A DNA stretch of 64,000 bases from Rhizopus arrhizus (taxonomy: Eukaryota > Mucoromycota > Mucoromycetes > Mucorales > Rhizopodaceae): NCBI GenBank assembly GCA_024220505.1, contig JAKZZE010000010.1:496001-560000 (forward strand). The letters are read 5' to 3'. Positions 1 through 10,896 of the stretch are shown one piece after another. Made by a program: the position numbers and the translations under genes. The notes beneath the pieces are model-generated. The model was not told the origin of the DNA, ran no database searches, and saw only the letters and a list, made by a program, of their open reading frames with translations. Position 1 is the first letter of the stretch, and every line of letters starts with the position of its first letter.

Positions 1-408
1 CATCATGGGTGCTAATAAACCATATCCGAAATGATTACAATAAAGAGCCAAGTTGGTATGATAAGAAGAAACGATAGGAATATGAGGCAAGTAATGTCGA
101 ATGAAGACTAAACCAAGAGCTCCTAAAAAGACAGGATCAACCAAATGAATGACATCTGGTTGGAATTCGACTAGTTTCTTTGTTAATAAAGGTCTCCAAA
201 AGTTCAACTTGAGTTCTGGATAAAGAAAGAAAGGTATTCCAAAAGTACCCACAAGTTCTGCTTCAGCATATTTTTTCATGTTTGTTTCGGGACCAAGGAC
301 AAGTGCTTGGTGGCCTGTTTGTGAAAGGTGTTCGAGTAATCGTGCCAATGTGCGCGTCACACCATCTACTTTGGGTAAAAAGTTTTCAGTAATGATGGCA
401 ATGCGCAT
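1..408 (-). CDS. GT4-family glycosyltransferase, N-terminal part (cut by window edge)
   Basis: An open frame runs from an ATG at 408 to the window edge: 136 codons with no intron and no stop, so the C-terminal part lies outside. The N-terminus (MRIAIITENFLPKVDGVTR) followed by a stretch reading HLVDPVFLGALGL and IVSSYHTNLALY is typical of the GT4 N-terminal Rossmann half seen in SQD2-type and GDP-mannose-dependent alpha-mannosyltransferases. The NDP-sugar binding half is not in the window, so donor and acceptor cannot be assigned. No signal peptide is visible. An out-of-frame ATG at 419 lies 11 nt upstream of the chosen start; the frame after 408 is the one that encodes the family motifs. The family call is firm; the substrate is unknown. 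Confidence 0.8.
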   Translation of the reverse strand, partial: MRIAIITENFLPKVDGVTRTLARLLEHLSQTGHQALVLGPETNMKKYAEAELVGTFGIPFFLYPELKLNFWRPLLTKKLVEFQPDVIHLVDPVFLGALGLVFIRHYLPHIPIVSSYHTNLALYCNHFGYGLLAPMM

Positions 409-1269
409 AATGAACTCATGCACACAACAATAAAGAAAATAACGTAAAAATAAAAAAAAAAAGTCAATAAAATTTATTTTATACATTTTTCTCCCCCACA
501 TGATGGGTGGGTGTGTATGTGTGTGGTTTTACATGTGTTGCTGATAATTGGCTTTTAATATTAACAAAGAATAAAGAAGAAAAGGGTCTGTGCTGCATGA
601 CCCCTAAGAATGTCGTGTTTCTTTCATATCGTATTTTCATTGGTCTAAATTTGAGACAGTTACAAGTTGAGTATAAACCCACGTTTCTTGAAGATATACA
701 ATCATTTAATCCTAAATTGTTAATCTTTAAAAATGTTATTCATAAGCACATTCATTGGACTTGAACGAGAAAGCAACTAGTTATTAATTAACTCTATTCA
801 TCTCCTAAAGATAAATGTAATATTATGTCCTGTCAACTTTTTTGTATGAACAATAAGAATAAATTCATTCTTTGTTATTTTTTTTTTTTTTTTTTTTTTT
901 TTGTAGGTAAAAAATAAGTTTAAAGGAGAAAATAATTTTTATTTCAAGCTTTAGACTTGTATAAAAAAGTAAGATTAAATATTAAGCTTTGAGATCTATT
1001 TATAATAAATCTATCAATACTCCCCTTACTTTCCTTCTTCAGCACGGACAATCCTTATTTACTTTCCGAAATAATCAGGAACTCAGCATAAACTTCAAGA
1101 TTAATGCAAACAGACATTTAATTAATTTTTTTTTTTCCTTTTTAAGTGTAATGAAGACTCACTTGATGAAAAATAAACTAAAAGGGATTGTAAATCCAAA
1201 ACTATTTTTAGATTCTTCTTTCTTTTTTTTTTTTCTTTTTTCTTCTTCTTTCTTTTTTAATAGTTTATA
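409..1269. other. AT-rich intergenic spacer
   Basis: No supportable gene. It is the divergent spacer between the glycosyltransferase and the BTB gene, so it should hold both promoters. A T run of about 24 nt lies at 879-902 and T/C-rich tracts at 1216-1258, just before the BTB start. Short open frames here have no recognisable content. Confidence 0.6.
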
Positions 1270-3470
1270 ATGTCTACTCATATAATTTATCGTTCATTAA
1301 ATAAAATATATGAAAATCCAAAAGAATACTTGGCAGACGTATGTTTTCAATTTCCTTCAACTGAGATATGGGCTCATCGAGGTAAGTAGAATAATACTGT
1401 TTACATTTATTAATTCTTTTATAGCAATTATATTAGCTAGAGCACCTAAAGAATTCACAAGGATTTATATGCCAAAGCTACTTTATAATAACATACATTC
1501 ACCAATCATATTAGATATCAGTTCTATTATTCAACCAGAATTATTGAATTCACTATTACAATTCTGGTACACTGCTTCCTGTAGTACATCATTCATTGAC
1601 GCATTTAATGAACTTGGTATACAAATAGATACTATATCCAACAAGACTCAATTGATAAAGGACATAAAGCGTATGTTGATTGAAAATATAGCAACTGATG
1701 TCACCATTCAAATAATCTCTAGCGATTACCAAAATATAAATACAACCTTCAGGGCTCACAAGTTTCTCTTGACTACGCAATCACCTTATTTTTATTCACT
1801 CTTTTGTACTCAGTTCCGAGAAGCTTCCAGTCCTACTATTCACTTAACAGACGATATATTTGATTCAACCATCACAACCATCTTGATTCATTTCTTTTAC
1901 ACAAGTGAAATCATCATGGACGATTTGATAAATGAAGGCAAGCATTATCAACTGAGTGTTCTTCAAAGGACGTTTTATGCTGCAGATTATCTTGGTCTCA
2001 TGTTGTGTAACGCGTTATTGCTGGACAAAATGCGAAACTTATGTCATCAATTCAAATGCCACTGTCCAGATTGTGCCTGTCTACTACCTTCCATGTTGGC
2101 CTGGTCAGAGAAACAATCTGAAGCGTTGCCTGAGTTAAAAAGAAGTTTGATATCACATTATAGTCATCCTGTCGGGTCTATTCCACATCTTTGGTCACAA
2201 AGATCTTTTGCTGTTTTGGTAGCGTCTTTGGCCCCCTCAAATTTGGGTGAAAGTATGCTGAGACTTGCCCGTGGTGGTAAAAAGACAATGGATTGTGAAG
2301 GGAATATCATTGAACAAATAGAAGGTAAAACATTTGAGAATATTAACAAGCATAATGCTGTTCAAGTGCTTCAGTCTCTTTACCTTTGTCTATCTCATAT
2401 CCGCAGTATCGATCATCCAACCCCAACCTGGTCTCAACCTGCTCTTGACTTACTCGAACCCCTCCTTCACTATACCGTTCACATCATCTCTCGATTCTTT
2501 GATTTTTACTGTGTTGAATATCCCATCCTACCTTCCTGTGTAGACGGAACCGCCTTCTCAATTGATTTTTTGGATTTCTTACTTCGTCATGTTTTGGATG
2601 ATATGCATGAATCAAACGCTGGCAAGATTTATCAGGGCATCACCCGTGATTTGATAAAGAGACAGATCACGGCTGATGTGCTCAGTGTCCTTCAAAGGGC
2701 CAAGTTAAGGTGCACATTCTTCATACGTCAGCGATGGACAGCGGTCAAGTCTCATGCTGGTCTTTATGGCTTAGAACCCGAGATATTACGTGAGTTGTCA
2801 GAGGAGATTGGTGTGCCTTATCGTAGCTTGATACAACCACACAAGAAATCCTTGATACGTCGGTGGTCAGTGGAACACTTTATGGATGCTATACGATCCA
2901 AACCAAGAGAAAATCATCATCTTCACTCGACAATCCTTGTAAAAAATGAACCTATTCTTCGAAAGAGCGTTTCATTGACTTCTTTATCAGAAAAGCTTCT
3001 CTTTCTTGACCCAATACAACAAGAACACAAGTCAAATGTATTAAAAGTTCAATCTACACCTTCTTCAAGATCACTGCATAAATATCTTTCTTCAATCAAT
3101 GCCTATCTGATACATAAAAAGGGTCATCCAAAGAAAAAGAATAAGATGAAAGGTAGTAGTGGAGATGATGATGTTGATGATGGTCCTTTTGTAGGTGATA
3201 GAGTAAAGGTACTTCATCGACCTTTACCAACTTATGGCACAATTCAATATGTTGGACCTGTTCAGTTTGCAGATGGGCTCTATATTGGCATAGAACTTGA
3301 CAATAGATGTAATATATAAAAATATTATACATCATTTACTAAACAATAGGATCATTATAGTGGGTAAGAATGATGGTTCAATCGACGGTATTCGATACTT
3401 TAATACAAAATCCCAAAGAGGTTTGTTTGTAAGGCCAGATGATTTTAAAATACTCTATCATCAAAAATAA
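1270..3470 (+). CDS. BTB-BTB-CAP-Gly domain protein
   Basis: Three exons (1270-1381, 1425-3308, 3361-3470) give a 701-residue protein. Residues about 20-110 form a BTB/POZ domain; the first intron splits its conserved turn, and the join reads WAHRAIILARAPKEF. A second BTB lies at about 128-215 (FRAHKFLLTTQSPYFYSLF). The middle (about 220-560) is helical with Cys-rich HQFKCHCPDCACLLP. The C-terminus (about 625-695) is a CAP-Gly domain; the last intron interrupts it, and the join yields the diagnostic GKNDG, followed by GIRYF. CAP-Gly binds the C-terminal EEY/F of tubulin or EB proteins, and BTB domains dimerise or bind cullin-3. A microtubule-linked adaptor is therefore plausible but inferred. 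I know no named orthologue. Confidence 0.88.
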
Positions 3471-3499
3471 AGCTTGTATTTTTTTTTATTAAGATTTCT

Positions 3500-4537
3500 T
3501 TATTCATCTCCAAGTTCTGCAGAATCATCTTTAGCTTCATCTATGTTTTATGTCAGTCATATATAAATCAATCTTTAGATTACTTACTCGGGTGGGTTTC
3601 AGATGTCCACAAAGTCAAGTTATCTCTTAATAATTGCATAATCAAAGTAGAGTCCTTGTAAGTTTCCTCGTTCAAGTTATCAAGTTCAGAAATAGAGTTA
3701 TCAAATGCTTCTTTAGCCATTTTACAAGCACTGTCAGGAGCATTAAAAATTTCATAATAAAAGACAGAGAAATTCAAGGCAAGACCTAAACGAATGGGAT
3801 GTGTCGGAGGCATGTTCGTACTAGCTTCTGTAGCGCGTGTATAAGCCTCATGCGCATTATTAGTAGCTTCCGTACGTGTATCCCCAGATGCATATTCAGC
3901 AATATAGCGATAGTAATCGCCTTGCCTGTTCATCATAAGCACATGCGTTTATAATAAGAATAAAACTTACATTTTGTAATAAAATACTATGGCTTCATCT
4001 TTCGCACCAGGAATTAAATACTTTGTCAAGAGATCCAGTACATCGTTACAAATATCATACAACTCTTGCTCAATCTTTTGACGATAGGCCTTGATCTTTT
4101 CAGCCTGTGCAGCGTTACCCTTACTTTCTTCCTTTTGCTCAAGAGAAGAAATAATTCTCCAGGAAGTACGACGGGTACCGATCACATTCTTATAAGCAAC
4201 CGATAGAAGGTTACGTGTTTCAATAGTTAAAGCTTCACCTGTCTGCTTATGATGTGTGGGTAACACTGTATGCATATTTATATGCTTTATACCTGAACCA
4301 CTTGCTTCATAAAAGTAACCATCTCTAATCACCCATTAGTTTATCGCAAGGAACAAACAAGATATTTACCGTCATAACGTTCAGCTTGTTCGGCAATCTT
4401 TGCCATATAAACCTACAGGATGATTCATTAAGGATGATATTTGATAACAATTCATATTGCTTACTTCATCATCACATTCCTGTATAAACACATTTTAATA
4501 AATAGTCCTCATAATCACCATTATCACTTACTGTCAT
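3500..4537 (-). CDS. 14-3-3 protein
   Basis: Seven exons, in coding order 4537-4532, 4479-4465, 4412-4370, 4324-4293, 4242-3971, 3925-3588, 3540-3500, encode 248 residues, the usual 14-3-3 length. The first coding exon is only ATG ACA and the second only 15 nt. Together they give [16 protein letters not shown], which runs into the standard helix 1 AERYDEMVTFMK. Both family signatures are present: [13 protein letters not shown] and [18 protein letters not shown], and the tail is acidic (AELGDE). 14-3-3 dimers bind phosphoserine/threonine motifs in signalling, cell-cycle and metabolic proteins, mainly in the cytosol. Every phase closes exactly, so the exon chain is well supported, although the two microexons would be missed by most gene finders. 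The copy number in this genome cannot be told from here. Confidence 0.95.
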
Positions 4538-4838
4538 CTTTTAAAACTAATAGTAGAAGGAAAGCAGAAAAGAAGAAAGGGAGAAAAAAAGTTTTGTTTT
4601 TATATAAAAAAAGGGAGAAAAATAAAGGGGGAGGAACATAAAAGGGAAAGTTGCGTTTTTATGCTTTATTATGACAGTTTTTTTGTTTTTTGTTTTTCAT
4701 CCCCTTTTTTTTCCCTTTCTCCTTATAATTCTCTCCCATTCCCTCCTTTATTATTGTCAATTTCCTTCTCACTGCTCATTTACCATTTTCTTTATTTTCA
4801 CAAACAAAATAACATGCACAAAACTATTTTGTATTCAT

Positions 4839-6513
4839 TTATGAAGGCAATACTTTGTCTGGATTCATTAATCCCTTTGGATCCACTGCTGTCTTGATTT
4901 TCTTCATGAACTCGATCGTATTCTCACCTAATTCTTGCTTTAAATACTTTTTTTTACCAATGCCCACGCCATGTTCTCCTGTGACGGATCCATCCATTTG
5001 AATCGCTCTTTGAACCAAGTTTTGATTCAATCGAACAGCTTCTTTATATTCTTCTGGATTATTTTTATCAAACAGGATGAATACGTGGAAATTACCATCG
5101 CCAACATGTCCAACTAATGGGCAAGGTAAACTGCTTGTCTCGATATCTTCTTGTGTCTGTCGAATCAGTCTTGGCAGTTCAGAAACAGGCACGACCACAT
5201 CTGTAGTCCAGATAGATGCATTTGGTTTTAAAAGAGTAGAGGACCACAGGGCAATCTATTCATCTGTCTTCAGTCTCCCTTTCCAGCTTCACACCCAACT
5301 CACCTTTCTTCCTTCCCATAGGCTCTCCTTTTCCTTTTCGCTCTTTGCATACTTGAATTCTCCTCCTTGATGTCTCTTGACGATGCCGGACACTACCTGG
5401 ATTTCATGATCGATCGCTGCCTGTGATCCTCCTGAGAATTTAAAAAACAAGGTCGGTTTCTCTACATAGCCCAATTCAGGATTCGAAAGATTAATAGCCT
5501 TCATCATCAATCCATCCAGTAGTTCAACCGCACCAATCTGTACACCTGCTTGCATCAGTTCCGGTACGACCTTGGCCGCATCTTCAATCGTAGGGAAATC
5601 ACATACAGCGACCGTCTGAGCTTTGGGTATCACGGCCAATTTCAGGGTGATTTCGGTCACGATGCCTAGCGTGCCCTCGGATCCAATAAAGAGTCGTGTG
5701 AGATCGTATCCGGCAGAGGACTTTCGAGGTCGTTGACGCGTTTTGATAATCTTGCCTTCAGGTGTCACGACGGTTAAATTAATCACCCACTCCTTCATTG
5801 TTCCATAACGTACTGCGTTTGTACCAGAACAAGAGGTGCCAACCATACCACCAATACAAGCACTAATGATGATTAATATCTACTTACATATCAATTGATA
5901 TCCATTACCCTGGTCCAGGATCCATAGGAAAGAACAAGCCATGTTCCTTGGTAAACTCATTCAAATCTTCCCACTGTACCCCAGGCTGTACGACAATATC
6001 CATATCTTCTTGGTGAAACGCAATGATCTCATTCATATGTTCTGTAAACGAGATACAGATACCACCTCTAGACGCAGCAAAGTGGCCTTCTAAAGAAGTC
6101 CCACCCGAGAATGGAATGATGGGTAAATCATATTTATCGGCTATCTTGACAATCTCAACCACTTGGCTTGTATTGGATGGATAGACAACAATGTTGGGCA
6201 GACCGGCTTCATGATATGAATTATTAGAATGGCCATGGTCGTGAAGGACCGTTTGGTCTACAGTGACATGTTCGGCAGATAAGACAGTTTGAAGTTCTTG
6301 AAAAGCCTTCTTTAAAGTTGTGTGGTTTGCAGTCTTTATCTTTTGTGGTTGGTGCTGCTGCATCGATGCGAACCAATATCCTGTACTTGCTGCAGCTATA
6401 CTTGACAAGGTGATAGCCGGTAACAGTAACCGTGAGCGAGAACTAGATGATGTTTGATAGGCTCTCCTTAAAAGAGGTCTCATCATTGGCCTATTTATAC
6501 GTCTTGTCCACAT
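4839..6513 (-). CDS. DLD1: D-lactate dehydrogenase (cytochrome), mitochondrial
   Basis: Three exons (6513-5909, 5862-5304, 5255-4839) give 526 residues. An Arg/Ser-rich N-terminus (MWTRRINRPMMRPLLRRAY) looks like a mitochondrial presequence, followed by a hydrophobic segment at about 30-50. This matches the inner-membrane anchoring of yeast Dld1. The FAD-binding type-4 core shows IIPFSGGTSLEGH, FFPMDPGPGACIGGMVG, GTNAVRYGTM and LFIGSEGTLGIVTEI. The C-terminal FAD-oxidase domain has VGHVGDGNFHV and VTGEHGVGIGKKKYL. The enzyme oxidises D-lactate to pyruvate and passes electrons to cytochrome c. A run of 22 A at 6540-6561 lies just upstream of the start. D-2-hydroxyglutarate dehydrogenases are related, but the GEHGVGIGKK ending and the anchor favour DLD. 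Confidence 0.93.
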
Positions 6514-6844
6514 CTTGAATACAGGAAAATTAGAAAAAGAAAAAAAAAAAAAAAAAAAAAAGAGAGAAAGAGTCTAAGAAGAAGCGGGATGGGAAGAGTC
6601 CCGACTGTGGTAAATCCCGAAAATGATATAATTGGCTGATGCCCTGAGTATAAGGTATTATAGAAGCCTTTTATAACTCACTTTATGCTTGTTTTGATAT
6701 GCATTACATTGGGATGGCTCCAACATTCAGTTTATTCAACGTGTTACAAGCAAAACTGTGTTGTATATTGTATGATTTATAACTTTTGAAATAGTAAGCT
6801 TTTGGTGCTGTACAAGGAAAATGAACCATTTAGCTTGTCAGAAT

Positions 6845-6883
<39 letters not shown>

Positions 6884-7178
6884 TTGTTGTTCTTGCCGTA
6901 ATAATATTCATTCTCCATTTTGATCGTTTGAAATTGATAGTGCTGAGCTGTACTACCTACTAAAACAGACTTTGTTACTGAATTGTGATGAATGAGGTCC
7001 ACTATGATTTTGGATTAGAGTTAAAATAAGCTTTAAGCTTTGTTCAACTTAAAATGCTGTGTTTAGAAATAGATGTGTTTTGCATAAACATTCTTATTAA
7101 ATACAAAAAAAGAAGCCTTTCATGTATTTATGGTTTTAAACAATTCAATGTTTTTTTATATGTAAATAAATATGGATT
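6514..7178. other. Intergenic spacer with long homopolymers
   Basis: This is the region upstream of the D-lactate dehydrogenase start and downstream of the thioesterase stop. It contains A(22) at 6540-6561 and T(33) at 6850-6882. No convincing coding potential on either strand. Confidence 0.6.
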
Positions 7179-8444
7179 CTATAATTTTGCTTGTCTATCC
7201 TTATTACGACGTTTTTCTTGTTCTTTCTTTGTCAACCTGACTACACCTTCTTGTGCAGTTGTTACAGCCAGTTTACCATCTTTTGTAAATATTTTACCAA
7301 ACACTACACCTCTTCCATCATTTGTTCTAGGACTTTGCATTTCATATAGTAGCCTATTGTCATATAAGTTATTTATTCTTTTTATCTATTTCTTATTTTT
7401 ACCAATCATCAGCTCTTGCATGTTCATGAAACCACATACAATGATCTAAACTGATCAACATACCAACGCCATTGTTAGGAACACCATTTGCAGCCACAGT
7501 TGTATCAATAAATCCACTATCGGAAGCATAGGCAATGATGCAAGCATGAAGTTTTTTATCAGATCCCAATTTGCCTCTTGTTTTAAAATAACGATACTAA
7601 AGATGCTTGTTAATATTTATATAATCAATTCAACTTGATACTTACTCCAGTTGAATCAGGTTTTGAACGAACTACTTGACGATAATCCATTGGTGAACTT
7701 TCTTCAATTTTTTGTTTAAGATGTTCGCGATATTTTGGTGTAATATCATCCAGATTTAATAATTCAGTCAGTACATCGATATCACTAATTATTAAATTAG
7801 AATTCATATTATATAAAAACAATCATGACTTTACGAAGGAAGTGATTCTGGAGGAGGAACCTTTGGGATCTCTACTTGATGTGTCAAATTGAAATTGGCT
7901 TTATCTGGTTTAGCAAAACTAAAACTACAAACAAAGATCGCTTTTCCTCTTTGAGAAGCTACAACATATCTTGTCGCATAAGATCTTCCATCTCGAAGTC
8001 GGTGAACTTGATAAATAACAGGTACTTCTACATTTCCAGCCAAAATAAAATAACTATGAAGGGACTTTTTATGATGAAAGTTAATAGAGAAGGAAAAAAA
8101 AAAATTAAAAAAAAAATGTTTACGTGAATGTCAAATTCATCTGGAACTGTATTAAATGCTGCCCTTAAAGCTTGAGCTACAATCTATTGAATAGTTAAAT
8201 AAGATTCCTTGAAAGAAATCTTTTTCTTTTCTTGACTTACTTGTCCACCAAATACACCACGAGCACCAGCAGGTAACCAAAGTTCTTTACTTATATATAG
8301 ATTGCTATCAATTTCTTGCACTTCAACAGCATTTGCCATACGAGTACTAAAGTCTTCATCATCTTCATCACCATATTTAGCTGTAATGACCGGTTTATGA
8401 TTATCACCAAATGATATAACGGCTGGAAAAGTTGAATTGGGCAT
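7179..8444 (-). CDS. Acyl-CoA thioesterase II (peroxisomal, ACOT8/PTE1/TesB type)
   Basis: Six exons (8444-8241, 8183-8124, 8064-7835, 7784-7646, 7596-7403, 7353-7179) give 333 residues with a double hot-dog fold. The N-terminal hot-dog reads VFGGQIVAQALRAAF then LHSYFILAG. The C-terminal one carries the TesB catalytic triad: Asp in AYASDSGFI, Ser in LISLDHCMWFH (Thr in E. coli TesB), Gln in TTAQEGVVR. The protein ends in Ala-Lys-Leu, an accepted PTS1 signal, which agrees with a peroxisomal enzyme hydrolysing acyl-CoA to free acid and CoA during beta-oxidation. All phases close. The long acidic insert after the start (YGDEDDEDFSTR) is unremarkable. High certainty for family; chain-length preference cannot be read from sequence. 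Confidence 0.94.
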
Positions 8445-10896
8445 AGTTTTAAGAAAGAAAAAGATTTTTTTTTTTTTTTCATGTACTGAATTTATATAAT
8501 GACTAATGGGAAATTAGTTTATCCCGGATCCAATATTATCCACGTTTTTTTAATATTAGATAAGCATAATAAGTGAATTACAGTCAGTACGGTGGATTTT
8601 ATCTGTTCGCTAAAATATTATTGGCGGTTACAAAAAAGGTAATTGTCGATTATTGAAAAATAAATAAAAAATAAAATCTTCTGCTAAAATATATTAAATT
8701 GGCATTAAAAACAAATGATTTACTTTTTTTTTTTTTTTTTTTTCTAGAAAAATCGTAATGGAGTTTTAGTGTAGCAACTCATGATCTGACATTTTGAGCA
8801 GCTACAAAAGCCATAAGGATTGCTGATGGGTACATTGTTACAAACATTGCCAATTCTAGACGATACATTTTTTTCTTTTCTGTCAGTAAGCGATGATGTT
8901 TCATTTTCCTGTTTTCCAAAACTGCTCTCTAGTATTCAGCTCAGGAGGCAGATACATTATTCTATAGTCTCTGATTTCAATTCTTTATATCATTGGCTTC
9001 AATTTATGAATTGAGTCATTATCCATAACAAGATGACCTCTCTTTAGGGTCTCGTCATGATCCTATTATATCAAGGAGCTCATTTACACTAGAAAAAAAG
9101 AAGGAGAGTAAAACTGGTGGTTAAACATTTGATAAACTTTTTAGATATTCTGAGCATTTTTAAAACATTGAGCGAGGCCAAAAATTTCCATTACTGTAAC
9201 CTTTCTTGACACATGATATTTCATGTGTAGGATTTAAATTTTTAAGAAAAGGAAATTTGGCTTTATTGTTTGTATTTAAACAAGGTGGGACAAATAATTC
9301 CACTTTAACTGTCCATTATGATATTACTGTTTAAGTCGGAATAAATAGTCAATCCAAAAAAGTACACATTAGCTGATCTCTTAAAATTGCGTATTTTTCG
9401 TAAGTATTCTTCTGTTGATTATACTGTGTCAGAAGGAATATGTAATACTTGAAAGAATAAATGTTATTATTCCATTCTGTATTATGCAAATGATCTTTTT
9501 TTTTTCTTTATCAGCAAATCATACATCTGTTGTTATTTGTCTTCTTCTAAGCAGAGATCCTTGAATTGACCTAAACCAACAGGGTCAACCTTCCTTCTTT
9601 TCTTCTTCTGATTGAGTAAATGTTATTGCAACACAGATGTTGATGGTTTCTTCATTGATATAAAGGTATTTGCAAGAAGCCTACTACTATTGTCATTGAC
9701 TCTATAAATAATAAAAGGGTCATTGTAACTCCTTTATTGGGAAATTCGCAAGGAAAACTACAAGAGCAGGATACTATAAAGATAAAGCTCTAAAATTCAA
9801 TTGAATACCTTGATTGGAAGCTATTTTAGAGTTATTGAAAAATTTATGGTTAGTTATGAGTTTAGAAAACATTGTGCATGTTATTTATCTTTGCAGTACG
9901 ATAAAACTGCTTGAAATAATCCTATAAAAACCTTGGGTGGCCAGTGTCATTTTATAAATATTTAGAGAAATGCACGCGTAGTTTGTCATCTAAAAACCAA
10001 TGCCCCCCTTTTTTTTATTGAAATGCTAACAATAATAAATAGAATGGATCAAGACATCCCTTGTCTGTCTTTTTTTTAATTTATAAAATATGCTACCCTT
10101 TCTCTTTTTGTTTATCAAAGGTACAAGTTGTTAAAAATCAGCATATTGTATACTTGATATCTAATGTTGACATATATACTCTTTGTTTTTCCTTACAAGT
10201 TGTCAAGGTTGATACAAGTATATGACGACTATATAGCTATCTTCCTTTACGCTTTTATTAAAATTAAATTTATCGTTAATTAAAGACATTGGAGCACTTG
10301 GTTATACTGTAAAAAAGGTACAAGAGACAAAAGTAGTGATCGGTAACAGGACATGATAGCTAAAGAATAGTCGTTAGTGATACGACGCAGTGGATAAACA
10401 CGCTTTTTTGAATATATCCAAATATGAAAATAAAGAAGGAGAGAAAGGCAAAACTCAATAGCTTTACATGTATTCAAGTTAAATAAGCGTATCCAGAGAA
10501 TTCTTTCCTTAATTATTTGTTGATCAAACCTCATAGGACAAACTTGCATTGGTTATACAACATGTTTAAAAATAAAATAATAAATTTGTATTATCACATA
10601 CAAAATAAAGTCTCATTTTTGAATAAAACAAGAATTAATAAAGAGATTAATAGGAATTTACGTGGTTTTAAACAGAAACAGCGTGATGAATAACACATAG
10701 TTTATCATTTACCTTTATTTATACTTCTTTATTTGAGATCCGATTATTGAATAACAAATAAGAAATGGATTACTTTTTTTTTTTTTTCTCTTTTTTTATT
10801 ATTTTTTTTTTTTTATTATTTTCTACCTCTTTTCTTTCTGTTTCATACAGAAAAGGCTCTTTTTTTTATTTATTTATTTACGTGTTTACTATTTCA
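8445..10896. other. Gene-poor AT-rich region (about 2.4 kb)
   Basis: I see no gene. Open frames are short, carry no family motifs and lack plausible splice partners. Homopolymers occur at 8467-8480 and 8726-8743, and T-rich blocks at 10770-10815 directly before the lectin start. I found no inverted terminal repeats, tRNA-like cloverleaf or tandem repeat. Confidence 0.5.

Noticed and set aside
10280..10549. 89-codon minus frame in the 8.4-10.9 kb spacer
   Set aside because: No motif, no splice partners, composition equal to the intergenic background.
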